A DNA stretch of 64,000 nt from Paraburkholderia tagetis (lineage in GTDB: Bacteria > Pseudomonadota > Gammaproteobacteria > Burkholderiales > Burkholderiaceae), in contig NZ_JAKLJA010000013.1 in assembly GCF_022213065.1 (NCBI RefSeq), positions 62,001 to 126,000 of the forward strand, written 5' to 3'. The stretch's first letter is position 1, and each line of letters starts with the position of its first letter. Shown here one piece after another: positions 15,837-25,265 of the stretch. The notes beneath the pieces are model-generated. The model saw only the letters and a list, made by a program, of their open reading frames with translations, did no database searches and was not told the origin of the DNA. A program made the position numbers and the translations under genes.

Positions 15837-17168
15837 ATGAAGATCGCACTCGTCAGTGAACATGCATCGCCGCTCGCGCCGGCAGGCGGCGTGGATACCG
15901 GCGGACAGAACATCTACGTGGCACATGTCGCGCGCCAGTTGCAACGCGCCGGTCACCAGGTCGACGTGTTCACGCGGCGCGACCGTGCGCTCCTGCCGCC
16001 CATCTCGCACATGGACGGCGTGCGCGTCATTCATGTTCCGGCCGGCCCGCCCATGCAGTTGCCCAAGGAGCTGCTGCTGCCTCACATGCCCGCGTTCGCG
16101 CAATTTCTCGTGGCGTTCTGCCGCAACGAGCTGCAACCCTATGACGTCATACATGCGAACTTTTTCATGTCGGGGCTCGCCGCGCTTGCCGTCAAGGACG
16201 CGCTACAAGTGCCGCTCGTGATGACGTTCCATGCGCTCGGACGCGTGCGCCGTCTGCATCAGGGCGCGAGCGACGGCTTCCCCACCGAGCGCTTCGCCAT
16301 CGAGGATGAACTCGTGCGGCGCGCCGACTGCATCGTGGCCGAATGCCCGGCGGACCACGACGATCTCATCGAGCACTACCGCGCCGATCCCGCTCGCATC
16401 GCCACCATCGCCTGTGGGTTCGATCCCGGCGAATTCTCGCCGCTCGACCAGGCACAGGCGCGGCGCCACCTCGGCTGGGCGCACGATGCATTCGCGGTGC
16501 TGCAACTCGGCCGCCTCGTCGAGCGCAAGGGCATCGACAACGTCGTGCGGGGCGTGGCCGCGCTCGAATCGCGTCACGGCGTGCGCGCGCATCTCTACGT
16601 GGTGGGCGGCGATGCGCAAACGCCCAACGAAATCGCCACGCCCGAGATCGCGCGGCTGCGCGGCGTGGCGCACCGCTGCGGCATCGAGGAGCGCGTGAGC
16701 TTCGTCGGCCGGCGCGAGCGGGCGCAACTGCGCGACTTCTATTGCGCCGCCGACGTGTTCGTCACCACACCGTGGTATGAGCCGTTCGGCATCACGCCCG
16801 TGGAAGCGATGGCGTGCGCGCGGCCCGTGGTCGGCGCGGACGTGGGCGGCATCCGCCACTCGGTGCGCCACGGCGAGACCGGCTGGCTCGTGCCGCCGCG
16901 CGACCCCGCCGCGCTCGCCGACCGTCTGCGCGACATTCATGCCGATCCCGCGCGAGCGCGCGCGATGGGCGAAGCAGGCCGCGCACGCGCTCAGGCGCAC
17001 TTCACGTGGCGGCAGATCGGCCTGCAACTCGAAGCGCTTTACGCGCAGTTGGCCGCCGTGCCCGCCGGGGAGCACGAGCACCAGCACGAGCACCAGCAGC
17101 GCGAGCAACGCGAACACCAACAGGCCGAGTCGAATGCGCGCGCCGTGGCGCTTCGCGCGGTCGGCTGA
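15837..17168 (+). CDS. Glycosyltransferase family 4 (sucrose-phosphate-synthase-like)
   Basis: A 443-residue two-domain GT-B enzyme. The N-terminal SEHASPLAPAGGVDTGGQNIYV loop and the C-terminal LGRLVERKGID and WYEPFGITPVEAMACARPVVG motifs (E-x7-E of retaining transferases) are typical of GT4. It probably transfers a hexose from a nucleotide sugar to a lipid- or sugar-linked acceptor on the cytoplasmic face. The last 40 residues (EHQHEHQQREQREHQQ) are repeat-encoded (about 17070-17120) and outside the fold. First gene of the glycan cluster; GAGGAC precedes its ATG. Confidence 0.9.
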   Translation: MKIALVSEHASPLAPAGGVDTGGQNIYVAHVARQLQRAGHQVDVFTRRDRALLPPISHMDGVRVIHVPAGPPMQLPKELLLPHMPAFAQFLVAFCRNELQPYDVIHANFFMSGLAALAVKDALQVPLVMTFHALGRVRRLHQGASDGFPTERFAIEDELVRRADCIVAECPADHDDLIEHYRADPARIATIACGFDPGEFSPLDQAQARRHLGWAHDAFAVLQLGRLVERKGIDNVVRGVAALESRHGVRAHLYVVGGDAQTPNEIATPEIARLRGVAHRCGIEERVSFVGRRERAQLRDFYCAADVFVTTPWYEPFGITPVEAMACARPVVGADVGGIRHSVRHGETGWLVPPRDPAALADRLRDIHADPARARAMGEAGRARAQAHFTWRQIGLQLEALYAQLAAVPAGEHEHQHEHQQREQREHQQAESNARAVALRAVG

Positions 17169-17209
17169 ACATCGGCTCAACGTCGGCCTGAACGGCAAGG
17201 GAGACGCCC

Positions 17210-17845
17210 ATGCAAGCCCGCTCACGACATCCGCTGCGGCCCGCTGTCTTTCTCGACAAGGACGGCCCGCTGCTCGAAAACGTGCCCTACAACGTCGATC
17301 CGAAAGACATGCGCTTCGCCCCCGGCGCGGCCGAGGCGCTCGCGCTCCTTGGGCGCACGCGCTTGCGTCTGATCGTCGTGAGCAACCAGCGCGGTGTCGC
17401 GCTCGGGCATTTCCCGCGCGCGGCGCTCTTGCGCGTGGAAACGCATCTGCGCCGCATGTTCGCCGAGTGCGGGGCCACGCTGGATGCCGCCTACTGGTGC
17501 CCGCACGATCCCGAGGGCAGCGTCGCGCCCTACGCGTGCCGGTGCGATTGCCACAAGCCCGAGCCCGGTCTGCTGCTGCGCGCGAGCAGCGAGTACCGCA
17601 TCGATCTCGAACATAGCTGGATGGTCGGCGACATCCTCGATGACGTGGAGGCCGGCAACCGCGCCGGCTGCCGCGCGATCCTCGCCGATTGCGGCAACGA
17701 GAACCAATGGCACAGCGCGCCCGAGCGACAGCCCTACGCGATCGTCGCGAACCTGCACCAGGCCGCGCAGATCATCGTCGAGCGTCACGCAGTCGAAACC
17801 CGCCACGCGCGCCACGCGTGCTACGCACAAGCGGTGCGACCATGA
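17210..17845 (+). CDS. HAD-IIIA phosphatase (GmhB-like)
   Basis: 211 residues with the HAD nucleophile loop AVFLDKDGPLLENVPYN, motif II (VVSNQRG), a zinc-type insertion WCPHDPEGS...CRCDCHKPEPG, and motif III/IV WMVGDILDDVEAGNRAG. This is the GmhB signature: removal of the 7-phosphate of heptose 1,7-bisphosphate in ADP-/GDP-heptose synthesis. The first motif has LDKDGPL where GmhB normally has LDRDGT(I/V); substitution at the second aspartate is not seen. Neighbouring GT9 enzymes of heptosyltransferase type fit a heptose-containing product. ATGA overlap with the GT9 gene. Confidence 0.87.
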   Translation: MQARSRHPLRPAVFLDKDGPLLENVPYNVDPKDMRFAPGAAEALALLGRTRLRLIVVSNQRGVALGHFPRAALLRVETHLRRMFAECGATLDAAYWCPHDPEGSVAPYACRCDCHKPEPGLLLRASSEYRIDLEHSWMVGDILDDVEAGNRAGCRAILADCGNENQWHSAPERQPYAIVANLHQAAQIIVERHAVETRHARHACYAQAVRP

Positions 17846-19069
17846 ACGGGACCGCCTTCGCCATTGCGCCGCGCGACGCGCACGCCCGCGGCCCTCGCGC
17901 ACACCGCGCATCCGAGCCGTGGAACGGCGAGGTGAAGCGCATCCTCGCCGTGCGTCTGGACCATCTCGGCGACGTGCTCATGACCACGCCGGCGTTGCAC
18001 GCGCTGCGCTCCGGCACCGGCGCGCGGCACATGACGCGGCACATCACGCTGCTCGCGTCGCCAACCGGTGCGGCCATCGCGCGCCATCTGCCCGACGTGG
18101 ACGACGTGATCGAATACGACGCCCCGTGGACGAGCGACGCGCGCAGCACGGCCGGGGCCGAGCCCGCCGACGCCGCGCTGCTCGCGCGACTGCGCGCCGG
18201 CCGCTTCGACGCGGCGGCCATCTTCACGGTCTACAGCCAGAATCCGCTGCCCGCCGCGACGCTGTGCTTTCTCGCCGGCATCGAGCGCCGCCTCGCACAC
18301 TGCCGCGAGAATCCCTACGCGCTCCTCACGCACTGGCTGCCCGAGCGCGAGCCGCTTGCCGACGTGCGCCACGAAGTCGAGCGCCAGCTTGCCCTGGTGC
18401 GCAGCGTGGGCGCCGAAATCGACGACGACGACGCACGTATGCGCGTGCGCGTGGATCCCTCGGCACGCGCCACGCTCGCCGAGAAGCTGCGCCAACGCGG
18501 CGTGGACCCGGCCTGCCACCCGGTGGTCGTGCATCCGGGCGCGAGCGCCGCGTCGCGCCGCTATCCTGCGCCGCTATCCTGCCGCGCTCTATGCCGAAGC
18601 GCTCGAATTGCTCGCGCCATTCGTTAGCGATCCTGTTCTTCTGAGTGGCAGCGCGCGCGAATGCGCGCTCACACGCAGCGTGGCGAGCTTCGTGCGCGCG
18701 CCTGCGGATACACGGCTCGTCGATCTCGCGGGCACGCTCACGCTGGGCGAATTCATCGCGCTGCTCGATTCGGCATCGCTTTTGATCGCCAATAACAGCG
18801 GTCCCGTGCATCTGGCCGCCGCGCTGGGCACGCCGGTGGTCGATCTCTATGCACTCACGAACCCGCAGCACACGCCGTGGATGACGCCGCACCGCGTGCT
18901 CTATCGCGACGTGCCATGCCGCTGGTGCTATCGCGCCGACTGCCCCGAAGGCCATCACGCGTGCCTGCGCGGCGTGCCGCCCGGCGATGTCGCGCAGGCC
19001 GCGCGCGAGCTGCTCGGGCCAGCGGGCGCCGCGCCGCCCCCATCGTCTTCACCACCCGCACCGCGCTAG
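17842..19069 (+). pseudogene. Glycosyltransferase family 9 (heptosyltransferase-like), frameshifted
   Basis: The N-terminal domain runs from the ATG at 17842 (VKRILAVRLDHLGDVLMTTPALHALR is the GT9 start signature) to VVVHPGASAASRRYPA, where the frame derails into APLSCRALCRS and stops at 18627. The remaining C-terminal domain continues in another frame as ASRRYPAALYAEALELLAPF through NNSGPVHLAAALGTPVV to 19069. The cause is visible: GCGCCGCTATCCT is present twice in tandem (18555-18567, 18568-18580). Removing one copy restores a single frame of about 400 codons. Either a true frameshift, a reversible slippage switch, or a sequencing artefact. Confidence 0.85.
18555..18580 (+). repeat. 13-bp tandem duplication causing the frameshift
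   Basis: Two perfect adjacent copies of GCGCCGCTATCCT inside the GT9 gene. Thirteen is not a multiple of three, so the second copy shifts the frame by +1. Confidence 0.9.
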
Positions 19070-19101
19070 CCAACCCGCCGCATTCCGCCAGGGGAGCCCT
19101 C

Positions 19102-20907
19102 ATGTACACACTGGGAATCAACGCCGTCTATCACGACAGTGCCGCCGCGCTGGTGCGCGATGGGGTCGTGATCGCCGCCGCCGAGGACGAGCGCTTCACG
19201 CACGTCAAGCATGCGAAGCGGCCCGTGCCGTTCTCGACATGGCAACTGCCCTTCGACGCCATCGACGCGTGCCTGAAAGAAGCCGGCATCACGCTCGCGC
19301 AGGTCGATCACGTCGCCTACTCGTATGACCCCGCGTGCTTTCCGGACATGCCCGCGCGAACGCCCGAAACCATCGCGCTGCCGCTCGACCCCACGCGCGC
19401 GCAGATCGAGTCGAACGCATCGCCCTGGGACCCGCTGTTCCTCGCCTACGTGACGAACGCGAAGGCGCAATTGCTCGATGGCGCGCCCCACCATCTGCGC
19501 AAGCGCTTTGCAGGCGTGGACCGGGAACATGGCTTCGCCTGGCACTACGTCGAACACCATCTCGCGCACGAAGCGAGCGCCTTTCTCGCGTGTCCCTTCG
19601 ACGACACCGCCGTGCTCACCATGGACGGACGCGGCGAAAACGTCACCACGAGCCTCGGCGAATTTCGCAACGGCATCTACAAGCGCCTCACGCAAGTCGA
19701 GCTGCCGCATTCGCTCGGCTTGCTCTACGAGGCGGTCACGGGCTGGCTGGGCTTTCTGCACTCATCCGACGAGTACAAGGTCATGGCGCTCGCCTCGTTC
19801 GGCGAGCCACGTTATCTCGACGACTTCCGCGAAATCCTCCAGTACCGTGGCGACGGCCACTACACGGTGGCCGACCCGCGTCTCGTCGAGCGCTTCGGCG
19901 CGCCGCGCGAGCGCGGCGGTCCGCTGGAACAGCGTCACTTCGACATTGCGGCGTCGCTACAGCGCGCACTCGAAGAGACCGTGCTGAAGATGGCGCAATG
20001 GCTGCGCGACGCGACGGATCTCCGGGCGCTTTCCATGGCCGGCGGCGTGGCGCTCAACTGCGTGATGAATTCGGTGTTGCGCGACCATGGCCCGTTCGAC
20101 GAGGTCTGGGTGCAGCCCGCCGCCGGCGACGCGGGCACCGCGCTCGGCGCCGCGCTGTGGACCGACTACCGGCTGCGCAGCGCTGACTTGCAGCGCACCA
20201 CGGAGCGCACCACGGAGCGCACCACGGGGCCCGCCGAACGGCGCTGGCGAATGGAGCATGCGTTTCTGGGCCCCGCCTTCGACGACCAGACTATCGAAGA
20301 CTTCCTGCGCTGGTCGAGAACGCCCTACCGGCGCCTCGACAACGTGGCCGAACAAGCCGCGCAACTGCTCGCCGATGGCAAGGTGATCGGCTGGTATCAG
20401 GGCCGCTCGGAATTCGGCCCGCGTGCGCTGGGCGCACGCTCGATTCTCGCCTCGCCCGTGGACGCCGGCATGCAAGCGAAGCTCAACGAGATCAAGGACC
20501 GCGAGGACTTCCGCCCGGTTGCGCCCGTGGTGCTCGAAGAGTGCGCCGACCAGTGGTTCGTGAACGCACGGCGCGCGCCGTTCATGCTGTTCGTGTTCGA
20601 CGTGCAGCCCGACAAGGCGGAGCGCATTCCCGCCGTGCGCCACGTGGACGGCACCGCGCGCGTGCAGACCGTGAATCGCGATCAACACGCGCTCTACTAC
20701 GACCTGATCGCGGCATTCGGCAAACGCACCGGCGTACCGGTGCTCGTGAACACCTCGTTCAACACACGCGGCGAGCCCATGGTGAATTCCCCGCGCGACG
20801 CGCTCGAATCGTTCTGGACCTCGCCGCTCGATGCGCTCGTGATCGGACCGTTTCTCGTGCTCAAGGATGGCGGTAGCGCCGCCACGCAAACCGGAGCCAG
20901 GCCATGA
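19102..20907 (+). CDS. Carbamoyltransferase, NodU/CmcH family
   Basis: 601 residues. The N-terminal half is an ASKHA-type fold (YTLGINAVYHDSAAALV, AAAEDERFTHVKHAK) with the metal- and carbamoyl-adenylate-binding histidines in VEHHLAHEASAF and TMDGRGE; the C-terminal YrdC-like/TobZ part has GPRALGARSILA and VNTSFNTRGEPMV. Such enzymes move a carbamoyl group from carbamoyl phosphate to a hydroxyl on a sugar or antibiotic. Set among glycosyltransferases, it probably carbamoylates a glycan. ATG at 19102 follows AGGGGAG. A TERTTERTT stretch is encoded by three 12-bp repeats (about 20195-20230). ATGA overlap with the next gene. Confidence 0.92.
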   Translation: MYTLGINAVYHDSAAALVRDGVVIAAAEDERFTHVKHAKRPVPFSTWQLPFDAIDACLKEAGITLAQVDHVAYSYDPACFPDMPARTPETIALPLDPTRAQIESNASPWDPLFLAYVTNAKAQLLDGAPHHLRKRFAGVDREHGFAWHYVEHHLAHEASAFLACPFDDTAVLTMDGRGENVTTSLGEFRNGIYKRLTQVELPHSLGLLYEAVTGWLGFLHSSDEYKVMALASFGEPRYLDDFREILQYRGDGHYTVADPRLVERFGAPRERGGPLEQRHFDIAASLQRALEETVLKMAQWLRDATDLRALSMAGGVALNCVMNSVLRDHGPFDEVWVQPAAGDAGTALGAALWTDYRLRSADLQRTTERTTERTTGPAERRWRMEHAFLGPAFDDQTIEDFLRWSRTPYRRLDNVAEQAAQLLADGKVIGWYQGRSEFGPRALGARSILASPVDAGMQAKLNEIKDREDFRPVAPVVLEECADQWFVNARRAPFMLFVFDVQPDKAERIPAVRHVDGTARVQTVNRDQHALYYDLIAAFGKRTGVPVLVNTSFNTRGEPMVNSPRDALESFWTSPLDALVIGPFLVLKDGGSAATQTGARP

Positions 20908-21971
20908 AGCCCGCCGACGTCGAACTGCGCGAATCGCGGCCCATCGGCGCGGGCGAGCCTGCGTTCGACGGCTATCCCGGCGCGCTGCTCGCGCATGTGC
21001 AGATCACAGTGGTCGTGCCGACCCGCCAGCGCCCGAAGCTGCTCGAACGGTGCTTGGGCGCGCTGTGCGCGCAGGACCTCGAGCCCACCGACTATGAGAT
21101 CGTGGTTTGCGACGATGGCCCCGACGACGCAACGCGCGCATCGGTCGAGCGCACGGCCGCACTGCACGCGCGGCGCGGCCTTGCGATCCGCTACGCGGCG
21201 GTACGCGAAACCCAGGGGCCGGCCGCCGCGCGTAACGCGGGATGGCGCGTGGCGCGCGCGCCCTGCCTCGCCTTCACCGACGACGACACCGTGCCCCAGC
21301 CCGGTTGGCTGCGCGCGGGTCTTGCCGCGCTCTCGCGCACGCACGCGCAGGCCGTTGCGGGCCGCATCGTCGTGCCGCTCGACGCGTCGCCCAGCGACTA
21401 TGAGCGCGATGCGAGCGGCCTCGCGCACGCCGAGTTCGCGACCGCCAACGCCTTCGTGCGGCGCGATGCGCTGGCTGCGGTCGGCGGCTTCGACGAACGC
21501 TTCACGAGCGCCTGGCGCGAAGATTCGGATCTGCATTTCGCGCTGATCCGTGCCGGCGCACAGATCGCCCGCGCCGACGACGCCGTGGTCGTGCATCCCG
21601 TGCGTCCCGCGCGCTGGGGCGTGAGTCTCGTGCAACAGCGCAAGAGCCGCTTCGAGGCACTGCTGTTTCGCAAGCATCCCGCGCTCTATCGCGAACGGAT
21701 CGGCGCACGGCCTCCATTGCTCTACTACGCCGTGCTGGCCTGCGTGCTCGCGCTGCTGGTCTCGCTCGCAACGGGCGCGCGCAGCGCCGCGCTCGCCAGC
21801 CTCGCCGCGTGGCTCGCGCTCACTGGCGTCTTCTGCGCGCGCCGGCTGCGCACGACGCGCCGCGATCCGAAACACGTACTGGAAATGATCTGGACATCGT
21901 TCTGGATTCCTTTCTTTTCCATCTACTGGCGGCTTCACGGGGCCGTCCGCTACCGTGCGTGGTTCCTCTAA
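20904..21971 (+). CDS. Glycosyltransferase family 2
   Basis: A 355-residue GT-A enzyme: VQITVVVPTRQRPKLLERCL at residues 31-50, nucleotide-sugar site VVCDDGPDD, metal-binding FTDDDTVPQPGW, and acceptor-side GGFDERFTSAWREDSDLHFAL. A hydrophobic pair of segments (LLYYAVLACVLALLVSL and AALASLAAWLALTGVF) near residues 272-315 anchors it to the inner membrane. It overlaps the carbamoyltransferase (ATGA) and the next GT9 gene (TAATG), so the operon is tightly coupled. Confidence 0.9.
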   Translation: MKPADVELRESRPIGAGEPAFDGYPGALLAHVQITVVVPTRQRPKLLERCLGALCAQDLEPTDYEIVVCDDGPDDATRASVERTAALHARRGLAIRYAAVRETQGPAAARNAGWRVARAPCLAFTDDDTVPQPGWLRAGLAALSRTHAQAVAGRIVVPLDASPSDYERDASGLAHAEFATANAFVRRDALAAVGGFDERFTSAWREDSDLHFALIRAGAQIARADDAVVVHPVRPARWGVSLVQQRKSRFEALLFRKHPALYRERIGARPPLLYYAVLACVLALLVSLATGARSAALASLAAWLALTGVFCARRLRTTRRDPKHVLEMIWTSFWIPFFSIYWRLHGAVRYRAWFL

Positions 21972-23206
21972 TGACGACCTTCATCGAAACGCTCTGCCCG
22001 CGCCGCATCGTCGTTTTTCGCGCCTTGCAGCTCGGCGACATGCTCTGCTGCGTACCCGCGCTGCGCGCCTTGCGCGCGGCCTGCCCGCACGCGCATATCG
22101 CGCTCGTCGGGCTGCCGTGGGCGCGTGCGTTCGCCGCCCGCTATCCGACGCTGCTCGACGAGTTCATCGTCTTCCCGGGCGCGCGCGGCTTTCCCGAGCA
22201 GTCCGAGGACGAGCGCAACTTGCCCGCGTTCGTCCATGCGATGCGCGCGCATCATTTCGATCTCGCGATCCAGCTTCATGGCAGCGGCGGCGTGGCGAAC
22301 GCGCTCGTGCACGCATTCGGCGCCCGCGCGATAGCCGGCTTCAGTCAGCCCGGCGAAACGCCGCCGCCGGGCTGCTTTCTGCCATGGCCAGACGTGTTGC
22401 CCGAGCCGCAGCGCTATCTCGCGCTGCTGCACGCGGCAGGCGTCAGGGGCCGGACATTGCGCGACGACGCGCTCTGGTTTCCGCTCGCCGACGAAGACCA
22501 CGACGCGTGCGCGGCCATCGTGAGCCGCTACAGGCTCGATCCTGCGCGCCTCGTGCTCGTCCATCCCGGCGCGCGGATGCCTTCGCGACGCTGGCCCGCC
22601 GATCGCTTCGCCGACGTGGCCGATGCGCTCGCACTCGAAGGCTGGCAGATCGCCGTGACCGGCACCTCACGCGAGCGCACGCTCACCGCGAGCGTACTGG
22701 GCGCGATGACGCAGACGGCGCAGCATCTCGCCGGCAACACCTCGCTCGGCGCGCTGGCGGCGCTGGTGAGCATCGCGCGGCTCGTGGTGTGCAACGACAC
22801 GGGCATCTCGCACGTGGCAGCGGCGCTGCACACGCCCAGCGTGGTGATCGCGTCGGGCAGCGACACGCGGCGCTGGGCGCCGCTCGACCACGAACTTCAC
22901 CGCGTGATCGCCGACTGGCCCGCCTGCCGGCCCTGCATGTTCCATCGCTGCCCTTATGACCATTCTTGCGCGCTCAATATCGCGAGCAGCGACGTTGCGG
23001 CCATCGCGCTCGCGCAACTGGAGCGGCCGGCGCGCGATCCGGTGGACGCCTTTGCGGAGCCCATGAGCGAGCGCAACGGCCAGCGCGCTGAGAGCAGCGA
23101 GCGCACTGAGAGCACTGAGAGCACTGGGAGCACTGGGAGCCGCGCGAACGCGCCACAGCGCCACGCCACGAGCCCGCGCCCCGAGAGGAGAATCCCGCCA
23201 TGCTGA
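21971..23206 (+). CDS. Glycosyltransferase family 9 (heptosyltransferase-like)
   Basis: 411 residues. The GT9 start signature RRIVVFRALQLGDMLCCVPALRALR, the linker VLVHPGARMPSRRWPADRF and the donor-site VVCNDTGISHVAAALHTPSVVI are intact, so unlike the GT9 upstream this one should be active. A cysteine-rich C-terminal segment CRPCMFHRCPYDHSC is typical of this subgroup. The last 40 residues (SERTESTESTGSTGS) are encoded by a 12-bp tandem repeat (about 23095-23145). ATG at 21971 overlaps the previous stop. Confidence 0.9.
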   Translation: MTTFIETLCPRRIVVFRALQLGDMLCCVPALRALRAACPHAHIALVGLPWARAFAARYPTLLDEFIVFPGARGFPEQSEDERNLPAFVHAMRAHHFDLAIQLHGSGGVANALVHAFGARAIAGFSQPGETPPPGCFLPWPDVLPEPQRYLALLHAAGVRGRTLRDDALWFPLADEDHDACAAIVSRYRLDPARLVLVHPGARMPSRRWPADRFADVADALALEGWQIAVTGTSRERTLTASVLGAMTQTAQHLAGNTSLGALAALVSIARLVVCNDTGISHVAAALHTPSVVIASGSDTRRWAPLDHELHRVIADWPACRPCMFHRCPYDHSCALNIASSDVAAIALAQLERPARDPVDAFAEPMSERNGQRAESSERTESTESTGSTGSRANAPQRHATSPRPERRIPPC

Positions 23207-24159
23207 TGCGTCACGCGAGGCCGCTACGCGTGCTCACATGGCACGTCCACGGCAATTACCTCTACTACCTCACGCAGGCGCCTCACGAATTCCACGTCGT
23301 GACCCGGCCCGGGCGGCCGCCCGGCTATGCGGGGCGCGCGGGCGTGCTGCCGTGGGGCGACAACGTTCACGAGGTGAGCGCAGAAGCAGTCGCCTCGCGC
23401 GAATTCGACGTGATCGTCTACCAGCAGCGCAGCCATTGGGAAGCGGATCGCCTGCAACTGCTGAGCGAAGCGCAGCGGCGTCTGCCGCAGATCTATATCG
23501 AGCACGACCCGCCGCAGGAAGCGCCCTTTGCGCAGCGCCACTGGGTGGACGATCCCAACGCACTGCTCGTGCACGTGACCTCGTTCAACCAGCTGATGTG
23601 GGATAGCGGCACCACGCCCACACGCGTGATCGAGCACGGCGTGCTGGTGCCGGAGCAGGCGCGCTATACGGGTGGAACGCCGCGCGGCATTGTCGTCGTC
23701 AATCATCTGCGCGAGCGCGGACGACGCCTCGGCGCGGACATCTTCGACACCGTGCGCCGCGAAGTCCCGCTCGATCTGGCGGGCATGGATGCGCAGAGCC
23801 TCGGCGGGATGGGCGAAATCGCCAATCCCGAACTGCCCGCGTTCATGGCGCGCTACCGCTTCTTTTTCAACCCTATCCGCTGGACGAGCCTCGGCCTCGC
23901 GATCGTGGAGGCCATGACCGTGGGACTGCCCATCGTCGGACTCGCGACGACGGAGCTGGCGAGCGTGATCCGCGACGGCGAGAACGGCTTTGCCGACACG
24001 CGCGTCGAACGCCTCGTTCAGTGCATGCGCACACTCATCGACGAACCCGGGCTGGCGCGCCAGCTTGGCGACGCCGCGCGCCGCACCGCGCGCGAGCGCT
24101 TTGGCATCGCGCGCTTCAGCCGCGACTGGGATCTTGCGCTGCGCGAGGTCGCGGCGTGA
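23200..24159 (+). CDS. Glycosyltransferase, GT4/GT-B-like
   Basis: 319 residues. The N-terminal Rossmann part (LRVLTWHVHGNYLYYLTQAPHEFHVV) and the C-terminal RYRFFFNPIRWTSLGLAIVEAMTVGLPIVGLATTE resemble GT-B retaining transferases, but the protein is shorter than most GT4 enzymes. It overlaps the upstream GT9 gene by 7 bases. Acceptor and donor are not evident. A 24-bp tandem duplication spans its stop codon. Confidence 0.82.
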   Translation: MLMRHARPLRVLTWHVHGNYLYYLTQAPHEFHVVTRPGRPPGYAGRAGVLPWGDNVHEVSAEAVASREFDVIVYQQRSHWEADRLQLLSEAQRRLPQIYIEHDPPQEAPFAQRHWVDDPNALLVHVTSFNQLMWDSGTTPTRVIEHGVLVPEQARYTGGTPRGIVVVNHLRERGRRLGADIFDTVRREVPLDLAGMDAQSLGGMGEIANPELPAFMARYRFFFNPIRWTSLGLAIVEAMTVGLPIVGLATTELASVIRDGENGFADTRVERLVQCMRTLIDEPGLARQLGDAARRTARERFGIARFSRDWDLALREVAA

Positions 24160-24201
24160 ATCCGGACGTGATTCGGGGCGTGAATCCGGACGTGATCCGG
24201 T
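24154..24201 (+). repeat. 24-bp tandem duplication across a stop codon
   Basis: GCGTGAATCCGGACGTGATT-type 24-mers lie head to tail at 24154-24177 and 24178-24201, differing at two bases. The first contains the stop codon of the glycosyltransferase; the second lies in the leader of the epimerase gene. Confidence 0.85.
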
Positions 24202-24245
24202 GCTTGAAGCGCGAGCGCGTCCGGCCTACACGCAAAGGAGCCGAC

Positions 24246-25238
24246 ATGGAGAAGGAATCGAACAGCAAACGCATCCTCGTGACCGGAGGTGCGGGCTTTC
24301 TGGGCTCGCATCTGTGCGAGCGCCTCGTCGCGCAGGGGCACGACGTATTGTGCGTCGATAACTTCTACACGGGCTCGAAGCGCAACGTGGCGCATCTGCT
24401 CGACAACGCCAACTTCGAGATCATGCGGCACGACATCACCTTCCCGCTCTACGTCGAAGTGGACGAAATCTACAACCTCGCTTGCCCGGCCTCGCCGATT
24501 CATTACCAGCGCGATCCGGTGCAGACCACCAAGACCAGCGTGCACGGCGCGATCAACATGCTGGGACTCGCCAAGCGCCTGCATGCGAAACTCCTGCAGG
24601 CCTCGACGAGCGAAGTCTATGGCGATGCGCGCCGGCATCCGCAGACGGAGGACTATTGGGGGCACGTGAATCCCGTGGGATTGCGCGCATGCTACGACGA
24701 GGGCAAGCGTTGCGCCGAGACGCTGTGCATGGATTACCGCCGCCAGCATGGGCTCAATGTGCGCATCGCGAGAATCTTCAACACGTATGGGCCGCGAATG
24801 CGTCCGCACGATGGCCGCGTGATCTCGAACTTCGTGACGCAGGCGCTCGCGGGCGATGCGCTCAGTGTTTACGGCGATGGATCGCATACGCGCTGCTTTT
24901 GCTTTGTGGATGATCTCGTTGAGGGGCTTGTGCGGTTGATGGCGCTGGATGTGGTGCCGGACGGGCCGGTGAACCTTGGTAATCCTGAGGAAATATCGAT
25001 GCTCGATGCCGCCCGGCGCGTGATCGCGCTCGCGCAATCGGACTCGGGTGTTGTGTTCATGCCGTTGCCTGTTGATGATCCGTGTCGACGGTGTCCGTCG
25101 ATAGATAGAGCGCGCGCGCTGTTGGGGTGGGTGCCGTGTACCGGGCTCGATGATGGGCTCAGCGCTACGATCGGTTATTTTCGGCGGCTAGGGGAACGTT
25201 TTGATGGGGATTGTTTGCGGGTGGGGGTTGCTTTGTGA
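24246..25238 (+). CDS. SDR epimerase/decarboxylase, UDP-glucuronate decarboxylase (UXS)-like
   Basis: 330 residues: NAD-binding GGAGFLGSHL, D-binding CVDNFYTGSKRNV, active-site STSEVYGD and YDEGKR (Tyr-x3-Lys), substrate-side ARIFNTYGPRMRPHDGRVISNF. These blocks match UDP-glucuronate decarboxylases, which make UDP-xylose, so a xylose-type sugar may enter the glycan; a related dTDP-glucose dehydratase or epimerase cannot be excluded. AAAGGAG precedes the ATG. The last 110 codons become strongly G/T-rich (many TTG and GTT codons), unlike the first 200, on approach to repeat copy B. Confidence 0.88.
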   Translation: MEKESNSKRILVTGGAGFLGSHLCERLVAQGHDVLCVDNFYTGSKRNVAHLLDNANFEIMRHDITFPLYVEVDEIYNLACPASPIHYQRDPVQTTKTSVHGAINMLGLAKRLHAKLLQASTSEVYGDARRHPQTEDYWGHVNPVGLRACYDEGKRCAETLCMDYRRQHGLNVRIARIFNTYGPRMRPHDGRVISNFVTQALAGDALSVYGDGSHTRCFCFVDDLVEGLVRLMALDVVPDGPVNLGNPEEISMLDAARRVIALAQSDSGVVFMPLPVDDPCRRCPSIDRARALLGWVPCTGLDDGLSATIGYFRRLGERFDGDCLRVGVAL

Positions 25239-25265
25239 TTTATTTTTGGTTGTGCGGATGTTTTT

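Noticed and set aside
19102..20907. A nodulation (nod) cluster because of the NodU-like gene
   Set aside because: No nodABC, nodD or nod-box-like sequence is seen. NodU/CmcH carbamoyltransferases also occur in surface-glycan and antibiotic clusters.
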